Positions 34,414 to 43,095 of a stretch of 64,000 bases of DNA are shown one piece after another. The notes beneath the pieces are model-generated. The model worked only from the letters and a program-made list of their open reading frames with translations. It did no database searches and was not told where the DNA came from. Origin of the DNA: Chloroflexota bacterium (GTDB taxonomy: Bacteria; Chloroflexota; Anaerolineae; Anaerolineales; Villigracilaceae); NCBI GenBank assembly GCA_019873655.1, contig JAIOAU010000001.1:1-64000 (forward strand). The letters are read 5' to 3'. The translations under genes were made by a program, and so were the position numbers. Each line of letters starts with the position of its first letter. Within the stretch, counting starts at the first letter, position 1.

Positions 34414-35502
34414 ATGAAATGGTCCTGGAAAATCGGCCGCTTCGCCGGCATTGACGTCTACATTCACACCACCTTCCTGCTCCTGATTGCCTTCTTCGGC
34501 TTCAGTTACTGGGTGCAGACCCGCACCCTGACCGGCGTGCTGGAAGGCGTTGGCTTCCTGCTCCTGCTCTTCCTCTCGGTTGTCCTGCACGAGTACGGCC
34601 ACGCCCTCACCGCCCGCCGCTACGGCATCAAGACGCGCGACATCACCCTGCTGCCCATCGGCGGCGTCGCCCGCCTGGAGCGCATGCCCGACAAGCCCAT
34701 CCAGGAACTGTGGGTGGCGCTGGCCGGCCCGGCCGTCAACGTGGTCATTGCCGCCGTCCTGTTCGCCTACCTCGTCCTGACCCGCACCCTGGTCCCGCTC
34801 CCCGGCCTGCCGCTGACCGGCGGCCCGTTCCTCGAGCGGCTGATGACCGTCAACCTGTTCCTGGTCGGCTTCAACCTGCTGCCGGCCTTCCCGATGGACG
34901 GCGGGCGCGTCCTGCGGGCGCTGCTTGCGTTGCGCCTCGAATACGTCCAGGCGACCCAAATCGCCGCCAGCATCGGGCAGGGTATGGCCTTCCTGTTCGG
35001 AATCATCGGCCTGTTCAGCAACCCCTTCCTGCTCTTCATCGCCCTGTTCGTCTGGATTGGCGCCCAGCAGGAGGCCAGCATGGTGCAGATGAAATCCGGC
35101 CTGAGCGGCATCCCCGTCCGGCGGGCGATGATGACCGAGTTCAAGACCCTCGCCCCGTCCGACCGTCTCAGCCAGGCCGTGGACTACCTGCTCGCCACCC
35201 CGCAGCACGACTTCCCCGTGGTGGATGGCGGGCGCGTTGTCGGCGTCCTGACCCGCGCCGACCTGATGAAAGCCCTGGCCCAGCACGATGAAGCCCTGCG
35301 CGTCGACGCCGTCATGCGCCGCGACTTCGAGACCGTCCACCCCGGCGACATGCTCGAAGCCGCCCTCGGCCGCCTGCAGGCCTGCGACTGCCATCTCTTC
35401 CCGGTCGTGCAGGATGGCGCCCTGGTCGGTCTGCTCAACTCCGAGAACGTCGGCGAATTCATCATGATTCACTCGGCGCTCGAACGCCGCCCCGCCCGCT
35501 GA
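34414..35502 (+). CDS. Site-2-protease family zinc metalloprotease with CBS domains
   Basis: A 362-residue M50 membrane protease. Zinc motif VVLHEYGHALTA (HExxH), third ligand region NLLPAFPMDGGRVLRAL. Residues about 225-355 hold two CBS domains (RRAMMTEFKTL, DAVMRRDFETV) that usually sense adenosine nucleotides. GGAGG lies a few bases upstream of the ATG. Related proteins release membrane-tethered regulators. The shared motif at 34369-34379 hints at light control. Confidence 0.92.
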   Translation: MKWSWKIGRFAGIDVYIHTTFLLLIAFFGFSYWVQTRTLTGVLEGVGFLLLLFLSVVLHEYGHALTARRYGIKTRDITLLPIGGVARLERMPDKPIQELWVALAGPAVNVVIAAVLFAYLVLTRTLVPLPGLPLTGGPFLERLMTVNLFLVGFNLLPAFPMDGGRVLRALLALRLEYVQATQIAASIGQGMAFLFGIIGLFSNPFLLFIALFVWIGAQQEASMVQMKSGLSGIPVRRAMMTEFKTLAPSDRLSQAVDYLLATPQHDFPVVDGGRVVGVLTRADLMKALAQHDEALRVDAVMRRDFETVHPGDMLEAALGRLQACDCHLFPVVQDGALVGLLNSENVGEFIMIHSALERRPAR

Positions 35503-35503
35503 C

Positions 35504-35580
35504 CACCTGCCTACCTGCCTACCTGTTTACCTGCTTACCTGTTTACCTATTTACCTATTTACCTTTTACCCGCCTACCTC
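35504..35580 (+). repeat. 8-nt periodic leader (TTTACCTG type)
   Basis: Nine to ten units of the form cctgcctacctgtttac end just before the ATG of the SRPBCC gene, which has no Shine-Dalgarno sequence. Confidence 0.8.
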
Positions 35581-35585
35581 CTCCC

Positions 35586-36125
35586 ATGCTCCACCGCCTC
35601 ACCCGCCGCCAATTCCTTCCCGCCCCCATCGAGCGCGTCTGGCCCTACTTTGCAACCCCGGCCAACCTGAACGAGATGACCCCGCCCGACCTGGACTTTC
35701 AAATCGTCTCCGGCGGCGAACCGCCCATGTACGCCGGTCAACTCATCGAGTACCGCGTCCGCTTTCTGCCTTTCGTCCGCTCGCTCTGGCTGACCGAAAT
35801 CGCCCACGTGGTCGAAGGCCGCTATTTCGTGGACGAACAGCGCCTCGGCCCGTACCGCTTCTGGGTTCACGAACACCTCTTCGAGCCGGCCGAGGGCGGC
35901 GTCTGGATGACCGACCGCGTGACCTACGCCCTGCCCTTCGGCCCGCTCGGAGACCTGGTTCACGCCCTCTGGGTGCACCGCAAACTGGAGCATATCTTCG
36001 ACTTCCGCCGCCAAAAGATGATTGAAATCTTTGGCCCTGAGCGTGGCGCAAATCAGAAATTTGCGCAGACCAATCAAAGCCTTGCCTCATTTCTGGAGAC
36101 CGACCATGACCACTCTCGACCGTGA
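35586..36125 (+). CDS. SRPBCC-family protein
   Basis: A 179-residue START-like protein: RRQFLPAPIERVWPYFATPANLNEMTP at the N-terminus and a helix-grip core to about residue 152 (HRKLEHIFDFRRQKMIEIFG). Related proteins are common in LitR-controlled light-response clusters beside photolyase genes. The last 25 or so residues come from a palindromic repeat (36046-36066) and the sequence up to a new stop. The native protein probably ended near GPE. It overlaps the next gene by 20 bp. No Shine-Dalgarno sequence is seen. Confidence 0.85.
   Translation: MLHRLTRRQFLPAPIERVWPYFATPANLNEMTPPDLDFQIVSGGEPPMYAGQLIEYRVRFLPFVRSLWLTEIAHVVEGRYFVDEQRLGPYRFWVHEHLFEPAEGGVWMTDRVTYALPFGPLGDLVHALWVHRKLEHIFDFRRQKMIEIFGPERGANQKFAQTNQSLASFLETDHDHSRP
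36046..36066. repeat. Palindromic element inside the SRPBCC 3' end
   Basis: GCGCAAAT-CAGAA-ATTTGCGC has perfect 8-bp arms and belongs to the same family as 18685-18705. It is translated as GANQKFAQ in the SRPBCC frame. Confidence 0.8.
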
Positions 36126-36687
36126 CATCCTGACCCAATTCTTTGGCAAACTTCTGCCGCTCTTCCCGCCCCGCGCCGAGGCCTTCCTCAAAAGCGCCCA
36201 CGTCGAAGACCTCCAGCGGGTCAACTTCCGCTACATTTTCACCGTCCAGGGGATGGTCGAAATCAGCCATCTCATCGAGGATTTCGTCCTCTCCAACCCC
36301 GGCGCGGCGGATATGCACGTCTCCTTCCAGGCCTTCTCGCGCTTCGCCGACCAGGGGGAGCGCTACGCCCGCCTGGCCGAGTCCGTGCAGGGCCTGTGGC
36401 TCTACGGCGTCCCCGACGTCCCCCCGCCGCAACTGCCCCGCACGACCATCGTGGACACCGGCGGCACGCCCCTCGAGCAATACTGGTTCGTCATCGCCTA
36501 CGGCCCCGGCGTCCACATGACCCTGCTGGCCGAGGAAGTCAACCCCGCCGACCGCCTGCCCGACGAGCCGCGCATGTACGAGGGCTTCTACACCTTCGAC
36601 CCCAACTTCGCCTACAAAGTCCTCAACGTCCTGCACACCCTCTTCCCGGAGAAGGTCTCCCAGCCCGTCCCGCCGGAATTGCTGTAG
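36106..36687 (+). CDS. DICT-like sensory domain protein
   Basis: A 193-residue protein resembling the DICT sensory domain: FQAFSRFADQGERYARLAESVQGLWLYGVPD, a central YWFVIAYGPGVHMTLLAEE, and EGFYTFDPNFAYKVL. GGAG precedes the ATG, which lies within the 3' end of the SRPBCC gene. DICT domains occur with diguanylate cyclases, histidine kinases and MerR regulators and are thought to be light- or ligand-associated. Here it stands alone. The family assignment is from memory of the motif layout. Confidence 0.6.
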   Translation: MTTLDRDILTQFFGKLLPLFPPRAEAFLKSAHVEDLQRVNFRYIFTVQGMVEISHLIEDFVLSNPGAADMHVSFQAFSRFADQGERYARLAESVQGLWLYGVPDVPPPQLPRTTIVDTGGTPLEQYWFVIAYGPGVHMTLLAEEVNPADRLPDEPRMYEGFYTFDPNFAYKVLNVLHTLFPEKVSQPVPPELL

Positions 36688-36717
36688 TCTGACCCATCGA
36701 GCCGGAAAAGGAATTGC

Positions 36718-37620
36718 ATGTCCTCTCCCATCCATTTTTCCTTCTGGAAAGCGGCGCTTGCTTCTCTGCTGGCGCTTGCGGCCGTGTTTGTCGCCGCCGT
36801 GACTCTGGCCTGGGCGGGCAGTCAGGGCGGCGCAACCCTGGGCAGAATCCCGCTCTTTGCCCTGGCGGTCGGGCTGGCCTTCTTGCTCAATGCGCTGGCC
36901 TTCCTGCCGGCCTATCTTTTGCAGACGGAAAAATTCTTCGACCTGACCGGCAGTTTGACCTTCCTGAGCATGACCGGCCTGGCGCTCTCTGCCGCCTCCC
37001 TGCAGTTTTCCCTGGATGGGCGCGCCGTTCTCGTGGGCTTGCTGGTTGCGGTCTGGGCGGCGCGCCTGGGCGCGTTTCTGTTCCATCGCGTCCAAAAGAC
37101 CGGCGGGGATGACCGCTTCGATGCCCTCAAACCGTCGCCGCTGCGCTTTTTGACGGTCTGGATGTTGCAGGCGCTCTGGGCCTCCGTCACGCTGGGCCCG
37201 GCTCTGGTCGTCATGACGAGTCTCCATCGCAAGCCGCTGGATGGATTCGCCCTGGCCGGCGCTTTGCTCTGGCTGGCCAGCTTCCTCATCGAGGTCGTCG
37301 CCGACGCCCAGAAGAGCCGCTTTCGCGCCGACCCGGCCAATCGCGGCCGATTCATTCAGAGCGGCCTGTGGGCGCGCTCGCGTCACCCCAACTATTTCGG
37401 CGAAATTCTCCTGTGGACAGGCGTCACCGTCATGGCCTTGCCGGTGTTGCAGGGCTGGCAGTGGCTGACGGTCCTCTCGCCGTTCTTCGTCGCCCTGCTC
37501 CTGACCCGCATCAGCGGCATCCCTTTGCTGGAGCGCCGCGCCGAGGAACGCTGGGGAACGCTGCCCGAATACCAGGAATACAAGCGGCGCACGCCGCTTC
37601 TCCTCCCTCGTTTGTGGTAA
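36718..37620 (+). CDS. DUF1295 / steroid 5-alpha-reductase-like membrane protein
   Basis: A 300-residue protein with about seven membrane helices. The C-terminal signature SRHPNYFGEILLWTG, followed by GIPLLERRAEERWG and YQEYKRRTP, defines DUF1295, related to steroid reductases and isoprenylcysteine methyltransferases. AAAAGGA precedes the ATG. The reaction is unknown; membrane lipid or isoprenoid reduction is conceivable next to carotenoid genes. Confidence 0.88.
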   Translation: MSSPIHFSFWKAALASLLALAAVFVAAVTLAWAGSQGGATLGRIPLFALAVGLAFLLNALAFLPAYLLQTEKFFDLTGSLTFLSMTGLALSAASLQFSLDGRAVLVGLLVAVWAARLGAFLFHRVQKTGGDDRFDALKPSPLRFLTVWMLQALWASVTLGPALVVMTSLHRKPLDGFALAGALLWLASFLIEVVADAQKSRFRADPANRGRFIQSGLWARSRHPNYFGEILLWTGVTVMALPVLQGWQWLTVLSPFFVALLLTRISGIPLLERRAEERWGTLPEYQEYKRRTPLLLPRLW

Positions 37621-37636
37621 GAAAAGGGCAGACCGT

Positions 37637-38551
37637 ATGCGTCTTGGATACCCCTGCGTCTCTCTCCTGCTCGACCGCACCACCAACCATGACTGCACCC
37701 TGCGCACGGCTGGACCGGAACGCCTGCGCGCCCTGATTGCCCAAAATCTGGCCGACCTGCGCGCCATTCTGGAACACAATCTTGCGCACGGATGGCTGAT
37801 GTTTCGCATCGGTTCCAGCGTCATTCCGTTTGCCTCGCATCCGGTCAACACGCTCGACTGGCAGAACGAATTCGGAGCGGAACTGGCCGCCATCGGCGCG
37901 TTCGCCCGTCAGCACGGGATGCGGCTCTCCTTCCATCCGGGGCAGTACACCGTCCTCAACGCCCCCGACCCGGCCATTGTCGAGCGGGCGAAAGCCGAAA
38001 TTGCCTACTCTGCCGCCTTCCTCGACGCCCTGAGCATGGATGCCTCCTGCAAAATTGTCATCCATCTCGGCGGCGCATACGGCGACCGGGACGCGGCGCG
38101 GGCGCGTTTTGTGGACACGGTAAACCGCCTGGACGAATCGTCCCGCCGCAGGCTGGTCATCGAGAACGACGAGCGTCTCTGGACGCCCGCCGACGCCCTC
38201 TGGGTCTCGGAGCGCACAGCGCTGCCGGTTGTGTTCGACAGCCTGCATTACCAGGCCAATCCCGGCCCCGGCGAACTCGATGAACTGCTCGCCCGCATTT
38301 TTGCGACCTGGGGCCCCGCAGATGGCCCGCCGAAAGTGCATTTCTCCTCCCAGGCCGCCGGCGGACGCTCCGGTCATCACGCCGACTACGCCGACCCTGC
38401 CGAATTCCAGGCCTGGGTCGAACGCTGGTCCCGCTTCGGCGACTTTGACCTGATGCTCGAAGCCAAAGCCAAAGACCGCGCCTTGCAGGCGCTTTCTGAA
38501 TTTACCTCTAGAGAAATTTCTGCATCCTCTCTGCACAAGGAGTACGTATGA
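37637..38551 (+). CDS. uvsE: UV damage endonuclease (UvsE/UvdE)
   Basis: A 304-residue TIM-barrel endonuclease that nicks 5' to UV photoproducts. Family blocks are MRLGYPCVSLLL, WLMFRIGSSVIPFASHP, RLSFHPGQYTVLN, KIVIHLGGAYGDR, RLVIENDERLWTP and VVFDSLHYQ, with metal-binding His, Asp and Glu residues in place. It starts 16 bp after the DUF1295 gene and overlaps the SDR gene by 4 bp. Together with the photolyase it gives light-independent and light-dependent repair. Confidence 0.92.
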   Translation: MRLGYPCVSLLLDRTTNHDCTLRTAGPERLRALIAQNLADLRAILEHNLAHGWLMFRIGSSVIPFASHPVNTLDWQNEFGAELAAIGAFARQHGMRLSFHPGQYTVLNAPDPAIVERAKAEIAYSAAFLDALSMDASCKIVIHLGGAYGDRDAARARFVDTVNRLDESSRRRLVIENDERLWTPADALWVSERTALPVVFDSLHYQANPGPGELDELLARIFATWGPADGPPKVHFSSQAAGGRSGHHADYADPAEFQAWVERWSRFGDFDLMLEAKAKDRALQALSEFTSREISASSLHKEYV

Positions 38552-39177
38552 GCGCTGTCATCCTGTGGGGCGCGGCCGGCGGCATCGGCCAGGCCCTGAC
38601 CCGTAAATTGGTTGCCGCCGGCGAAACGGTGGTAGCCGTCTCGCGCCGTCCGGCCGAGATAAAGGCCCTCACCCCGCACGTGGTCGCCGCCGACCTGTCA
38701 CAGCCTGCCCAGGTGACAGCCGCGGCGCGTATGGCGGCCGGGATGGGCGCTCCCTTTCGCCTTTTCCTCTACACCGCCGGCGACATCGCCTCGCTCAAAA
38801 TCGAGCAGATGCCTCCTGCCGACTGGAACCGTCTGCTTGCGGCCAACCTGAGCGGCGCGTTCCTGGCGGCCCAGGCCAGCCTGCCGCACCTGACGCCGGA
38901 GGCGCCTTTCGTCTTCCTCGGCGCAGTGCATGAACGCCTGCGTCTGCCCGGTCTCGCCGCCTATGCCGCCGCCAAAGCCGGGCTGGAGGCCTTTGCGGAA
39001 GTTCTGCGCAAGGAAACTCGTCATCCGGTGCTGGTCGTCCGTCCCGGCGCTGTGGACACGCCCTTCTGGCAAAAAGTCCCCTTCTCCATGCCGAAGAACG
39101 CCCTCAGCCCCGACGCCCTGGCCGAAGCCATCCTCTCCGCCCTCCAGGAAGGCAAAACCGGCCTCCTCGACCTCTAA
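38548..39177 (+). CDS. Short-chain dehydrogenase/reductase
   Basis: A 209-residue SDR. Cofactor motif GAAGGIGQALT, NAG-equivalent YTAGDI, and catalytic YAAAKAG (YxxxK). A Ser/Thr is not obvious before the Tyr (FLGAVHERL occupies the place of the catalytic Ser strand), so activity may deviate. AAGGAG lies at the end of uvsE and the start overlaps its stop. SDR genes accompany photolyases in many light-response clusters. Confidence 0.85.
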   Translation: MSAVILWGAAGGIGQALTRKLVAAGETVVAVSRRPAEIKALTPHVVAADLSQPAQVTAAARMAAGMGAPFRLFLYTAGDIASLKIEQMPPADWNRLLAANLSGAFLAAQASLPHLTPEAPFVFLGAVHERLRLPGLAAYAAAKAGLEAFAEVLRKETRHPVLVVRPGAVDTPFWQKVPFSMPKNALSPDALAEAILSALQEGKTGLLDL

Positions 39178-39201
39178 CCTTTGACTTTCGACCTTCGACC
39201 T
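39174..39201 (+). repeat. 7-nt periodic leader before photolyase
   Basis: Units of the type tttgacc/ttcgacc run up to the photolyase ATG without a Shine-Dalgarno sequence. The same unit is longer after the photolyase gene (40741-40795). Confidence 0.7.
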
Positions 39202-40740
39202 ATGACCTCCCTCTGGTGGATTCGCCGCGACCTTCGCCTCGCCGACAACCCGGCGCTTCACGCCGCGCTCCGGGCCGGTTCGGTGGTCCCGGTCTTCGTC
39301 CTCGACCCGAAGTTCGACACCGCCTCCCCCCGGCGGCGTGACTTCCTTTACGGCGGCCTGCGCGCCCTAGATGACTCCCTGCGCGCCCGCGGCTCGTACC
39401 TCGTCCTGCGCCGCGGCGACCCGCTTGATGTCCTCCGTCAACTCCTGGCCGAGACCGGCGCGTCCGCCATTTACGCCGAGGAGGACTACACCCCCTATGC
39501 CCGCGCCCGCGACGAGCGCATCGCCCGCGACCTGCTGCTGGCCCTCGTCCAGGGGCAGACCGTCCATCATCCCCTGGCCGTCCTCAAGCCCGACGGCTCG
39601 CCCTACACCGTCTTCACCCCCTTCAGCCGCGCCTGGAAAGCCGCCCTCCCCGCCGACCTGACGCCGCTCCCGGCTCCGGAACGCATCCCCACCCCTCCCG
39701 GCCTCCGCTCTGACCCGCTCCCATCCGCTTCCGTCCGTTTGTCCGCTTCCGAGTCCGCTGACCCCTCCGCTTCCGTCCGTTTGTCCGCTTCCAAGTCCGC
39801 TGACCCCTCCGCTTCCGTCCGTTTGTCCGCTTCCAAGTCCGCTGACCCCTCCGCTTCCGTCCGTTTGTCCGCTTCCGACTCCGCTGACACATCCGTTTCT
39901 ATCCGTTTGTCCGTTTCCAAGTCCGTTGACCACTTTCCTGCCGGCGAGCAAAAAGCCATTCATCGTCTCGAACAATTCATCCATTCACCAATCACCAATT
40001 ACCATGATTCTCGCAACCGCCTCGACCTGGACGGCACCTCCCGCCTCTCCCCCTATATCCGCTTTGGCATGATTTCGATGCGTCAGGCTGTCCACGCCGT
40101 CCGACGTTTGACCTCCGACCTTCGGCCCGCCGAAGGCGCACAAACCTGGCTCAACGAACTCATCTGGCGCGAATTCTACATCTCCATCCTCTACCACTTC
40201 CCCCATGTCCTGCGTACTGCCTTCAACCCGGCCCTGGCAGACATCCCCTGGCGCAACGACGAGGCCGACTTCGCCGCCTGGAAGGAAGGCTGCACCGGCT
40301 ATCCGGTCGTGGATGCGGCCATGCGTCAACTCCTGGCGACCGGCTGGATGCACAACCGCGCCCGCATGATTGTCGCCTCGTTTCTGGTCAAAGACCTGCT
40401 GATTGACTGGCGCTGGGGCGAAGCCTGGTTCATGGAAAACCTGCTCGACGGCGACCCGGCGGCCAACAACGGCGGCTGGCAGTGGACCGCCGGTGTCGGC
40501 ACCGACGCCGCCCCCTACTTCCGCGTCTTCAACCCCGTCCTGCAATCCCGCAAATTTGACCCCGAAGGGGATTACATCCGCCGCTGGGTTCCCGAACTCG
40601 CCCACCTGCCCGCCGAGGTCATCCACGCCCCCTGGGAGAAGGGAATCCGCGTCCCCGGCTACCCGCCGCCCATCGTGGACCATGCCGCCGTCAGGGAGCG
40701 CACCCTCGCCGCCTACGCCGCCGCCAAAACCAACCGCTGA
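39202..40740 (+). CDS. phr: Deoxyribodipyrimidine photolyase with an in-frame repeat insertion
   Basis: A 512-residue CPD-photolyase-like flavoprotein. The N-terminal antenna domain ([29 protein letters not shown]) leads to a FAD domain with [53 protein letters not shown] and [16 protein letters not shown]. Between the two, residues about 175-244 consist of five 14-residue repeats ([14 protein letters not shown] type) encoded by 42-bp units. They replace part of the interdomain linker before [15 protein letters not shown]. The enzyme uses light to reverse pyrimidine dimers. It starts at the ATG behind a 7-nt repeat leader. Confidence 0.93.
   Translation: MTSLWWIRRDLRLADNPALHAALRAGSVVPVFVLDPKFDTASPRRRDFLYGGLRALDDSLRARGSYLVLRRGDPLDVLRQLLAETGASAIYAEEDYTPYARARDERIARDLLLALVQGQTVHHPLAVLKPDGSPYTVFTPFSRAWKAALPADLTPLPAPERIPTPPGLRSDPLPSASVRLSASESADPSASVRLSASKSADPSASVRLSASKSADPSASVRLSASDSADTSVSIRLSVSKSVDHFPAGEQKAIHRLEQFIHSPITNYHDSRNRLDLDGTSRLSPYIRFGMISMRQAVHAVRRLTSDLRPAEGAQTWLNELIWREFYISILYHFPHVLRTAFNPALADIPWRNDEADFAAWKEGCTGYPVVDAAMRQLLATGWMHNRARMIVASFLVKDLLIDWRWGEAWFMENLLDGDPAANNGGWQWTAGVGTDAAPYFRVFNPVLQSRKFDPEGDYIRRWVPELAHLPAEVIHAPWEKGIRVPGYPPPIVDHAAVRERTLAAYAAAKTNR
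39724..39933 (+). repeat. Five 42-bp tandem repeats inside the photolyase gene
   Basis: Units start at 39724, 39766, 39808, 39850 and 39892. Each contains tccgcttccgtccgtttg and tccgcttcc. The first four are nearly identical and the fifth has diverged. The total of 210 bp keeps the frame. The style (short C/T-rich sub-units such as gtccgttt) resembles the intergenic periodic leaders. Confidence 0.92.
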
Positions 40741-40837
40741 CCTTCGACCTTTGACCCTCAACCTTTGACCTTCGCCCCTCGACCTTTGACCTTCGACTTT
40801 CGACTATCAAACTATCCGACTATTAGACTATCAAACC
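40741..40837 (+). repeat. 7-8-nt periodic leader
   Basis: Begins with about eight ttcgacc/tttgacc units (7-nt) and changes to 8-nt units of the form actatccg/actatcaa that end directly at the ATG of the next gene. There is no Shine-Dalgarno sequence. Confidence 0.8.
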
Positions 40838-41200
40838 ATGGACTCCTTCACCCGCCGCAACTACCTCAACCTCGAAACCTACCGCAAAGACGGGACGCCC
40901 GTCCGAACGCCGGTTTGGTTCGCCCGCGACGGCGAGACGCTCTGCGTCTGGACGCAGTACGACTCCGGCAAGGCCAAGCGCATCCGCCGCGAAGGGCGCG
41001 TCCGCATTGCCCCGTGCAAGGCTGACGGAACGCTCCTCGGCGACTGGCTCGAAGCCCGCGCCGAAGCCGACGCCTCGCCCGAAGCCATCGAGCATGTCCA
41101 GCGTCTCATGCGCCGCAAATACGGCCTAGCCTTCCTCTTCTTCCGTTTCCTCGGCCGCGGCCGCCGCTACACCGCCCTCCGCATCCGCCCCGCCGCCTGA
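40838..41200 (+). CDS. PPOX-class F420-dependent oxidoreductase-like protein
   Basis: A 120-residue split beta-barrel protein: YLNLETYRKDGTPVRTPVWFARDGETLCVWT, GKAKRIRREGRVRIAPC. This pattern fits the pyridoxamine-phosphate-oxidase-like family that uses F420. Its neighbour at 41277 is a paralogue. The start follows the periodic leader. Confidence 0.82.
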   Translation: MDSFTRRNYLNLETYRKDGTPVRTPVWFARDGETLCVWTQYDSGKAKRIRREGRVRIAPCKADGTLLGDWLEARAEADASPEAIEHVQRLMRRKYGLAFLFFRFLGRGRRYTALRIRPAA

Positions 41201-41211
41201 TACCCTCCCAT

Positions 41212-41270
41212 CTTACCTGTTTACCTTCTACCTGTTTACCTTCTACCTGTCTACCTTCTACCTGTCTCCC
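41212..41270 (+). repeat. 7-8-nt periodic leader (TTTACCTTCTACCTG type)
   Basis: About seven units of ttacctgt/ctaccttc lie before the second PPOX gene, ending in a C-rich stretch at its ATG. There is no Shine-Dalgarno sequence. Confidence 0.78.
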
Positions 41271-41276
41271 CCACCC

Positions 41277-41645
41277 ATGGACTTCACCACCCAACCCTAC
41301 CTCTCCCTCGAGACCTGCCGCAAGAACGGCGAACCGATGCGCACCCCGGTTTGGTTCGTGCGCGACGGCGACCGGCTCTACATCCGCACGGTGGCCGGGT
41401 CGGGCAAGGTCAAGCGCCTGCGCGCCAACCCGCGCGTGCGCGTCGCCCTCTGCGACCGCGTCGGGAACGTGACCGGCCCCTGGGTCGCGGCGACCGGGCG
41501 CGAGGTCCGCGACGACCCGGCCCTCTACGAGCGCGTCGACCGCCTGCTGGACGAGAAGTACGGCGAAATCAAACGTCAACTGGCCGCCCAGGCCGCCGCC
41601 GAAGGGCGCGTCTATACCATCCTGGAGATTCGTTTCGATGAATGA
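41277..41645 (+). CDS. PPOX-class F420-dependent oxidoreductase-like protein (paralogue)
   Basis: A 122-residue split-barrel protein similar to its upstream neighbour: YLSLETCRKNGEPMRTPVWFVRDGDRLYIRT, GKVKRLRANPRVRVALCDRVGN. The tandem pair probably arose by duplication. It overlaps the next gene by 8 bp, so the two are translationally coupled. Substrate unknown. Confidence 0.82.
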   Translation: MDFTTQPYLSLETCRKNGEPMRTPVWFVRDGDRLYIRTVAGSGKVKRLRANPRVRVALCDRVGNVTGPWVAATGREVRDDPALYERVDRLLDEKYGEIKRQLAAQAAAEGRVYTILEIRFDE

Positions 41646-42078
41646 CATCTGGCAATTTCAGCAAACCCTCACCCGCCGCCTGTCCATCGGCGCGGGAATC
41701 AGCATCCTGCTTGGGCTGGGGATGTTCCTCTTCCGCACGCCGCTCTGGAACGGGATCGCCTTCCAGTTCATCGGCTGGGGGCTGATTGACCTGCTCATCG
41801 CCTGGGGCGGCGCGGCCGGGACGCGCAAACGCCGCGCCCGCCTGACCGGGGAACAGGCCGCGGCCGCCGCCCCGCAGGAGGCCCGCAACCTGGCGCGCAT
41901 CCTGTGGATTAACACCGGCCTGGACGTCCTCTACATGCTCGGCGGCGCGCTGGTGGCCGTCTTCCCCGGCGCGTCCAATCCGCTCTGGCTGGGGACCGGC
42001 ATCGGCATCTTCTTCCAGGGCGCGTTCCTGTTCGTCTTCGACTGGGTTCACGCCATCCAAGCGCGCCGTTACCGCTAA
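41638..42078 (+). CDS. Conserved small membrane protein
   Basis: A 146-residue protein with four hydrophobic segments (IGAGISILLGLGMFLF, FQFIGWGLIDLLIAWGG, WINTGLDVLYMLGGALVAVF, TGIGIFFQGAFLFVFDWVHA) and a charged loop rich in Arg, Ala and Gln. GGAG precedes the ATG inside the preceding gene. The family name is not certain to me. Confidence 0.75.
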   Translation: MNDIWQFQQTLTRRLSIGAGISILLGLGMFLFRTPLWNGIAFQFIGWGLIDLLIAWGGAAGTRKRRARLTGEQAAAAAPQEARNLARILWINTGLDVLYMLGGALVAVFPGASNPLWLGTGIGIFFQGAFLFVFDWVHAIQARRYR

Positions 42079-42108
42079 CCTGTACCTGATACCTGTCTAC
42101 CAACCTGG
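42079..42108 (+). repeat. Short periodic leader
   Basis: Three to four units of the type acctgtacctgatacctgtctacc follow the stop of the membrane protein gene. It is the same class as the other leaders but shorter. Confidence 0.6.
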
Positions 42109-42143
42109 TGACTCTTCAACTCGTCCTCAAGGAACACAAATTC

Positions 42144-42914
42144 ATGAACAAACCTATCTTTCGTCAACTCCTCGTCATCCTGACCGTCCTGGCGACCATC
42201 ATCGCCAACATCCTCGCCAACGCCCTGCCCCTCAACGGTCTGAACACCGGCGAAATCTCCGACCGCTTTCGGGTCTATTTCGTCCCGGCCGGATACGTCT
42301 TCTCCATCTGGGGCGTCATCTACCTCGGCCTGATTGCCTACGCTGTCTTTCAGGCGCTGCCCTCCCAGCGGGAGAACCCGCGCCTGCAGGCCATCGCCGG
42401 CTGGGCCATTCTCGGCAACCTGGCCAACATCGCCTGGATTTTCCTCTGGCACTATGAACAGTTCGTCGGCACGCTGGGTGCCATGCTCATCCTGCTGGCT
42501 ACGCTCATCGCTGTTTACCTGCGCCTCGGCGCCGGTCTGACAAGAGTCTCGCCTGCCGAGACCTGGGCTGTCCGCCTGCCATTCAGCATCTACCTGGGCT
42601 GGATTACCGTCGCCACGGTTGCCAACGTCACCAGCCTGCTGGATTATCTGAACTGGAATGGCTTCGGCATCGCCCCGGAAATCTGGATGGTCATCGTCCT
42701 GGCGGCGGTGCTGGTCATTGCGGCCCTGATGAACTTCACCCGCCGCGATGTCGCCTACGCCGCCGTCCTCCTGTGGGCGCTGGCCGGGATTGCCGTCAAG
42801 TTCCCCAACGCCGGCATCGTGACCATCGCCACCTGGGTCACCTTCGCGTTGGTTGCCCTGACCCTCACCGCGGCCCTTCTCCTCCGGTCAAGGCCTTCCA
42901 TCCGCCCTCGCTAG
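42144..42914 (+). CDS. TspO/MBR-related tryptophan-rich membrane protein
   Basis: A 256-residue protein with seven predicted helices. The segment FVPAGYVFSIWGVIYLGLIAYAVFQ and a second WIFLWHYEQF resemble the TspO-like family of extended length. AAGGA lies ten bases before the ATG. TspO proteins bind porphyrins and affect photooxidative responses and pigment genes in some bacteria, which would suit this locus. The link is inference. Confidence 0.72.
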   Translation: MNKPIFRQLLVILTVLATIIANILANALPLNGLNTGEISDRFRVYFVPAGYVFSIWGVIYLGLIAYAVFQALPSQRENPRLQAIAGWAILGNLANIAWIFLWHYEQFVGTLGAMLILLATLIAVYLRLGAGLTRVSPAETWAVRLPFSIYLGWITVATVANVTSLLDYLNWNGFGIAPEIWMVIVLAAVLVIAALMNFTRRDVAYAAVLLWALAGIAVKFPNAGIVTIATWVTFALVALTLTAALLLRSRPSIRPR

Positions 42915-42927
42915 CCCGCCGCATCCG

Positions 42928-43095
42928 TCCACCTGTTTACCTGCTTCCCTGTTTACCTTTTTACCTGTTTACCTTTTTACCTACTTACCTGCTCACCTGT
43001 TTACCTACTTCCCTGTTCCTCTCACCCGCCATCCGTCCAACTGCGATTCTTTGCCCATCCGACTATAAGACTATCCGACCATTAGACTCCCGACT
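42928..43095 (+). repeat. Long 8-nt periodic leader
   Basis: About twelve units of tttacctg/cttacctg type are followed by a second class (ccgactataagactatccgacc) that ends exactly at the ATG of the hydrolase gene. There is no Shine-Dalgarno sequence. Nothing else is visible in this 180-bp gap. Confidence 0.8.

Noticed and set aside
35743-37893. A 716-codon open frame on the minus strand across SRPBCC, DICT-like and DUF1295 genes
   Set aside because: It spans three well-supported genes and an intergenic region in antisense and shows no conserved motif.
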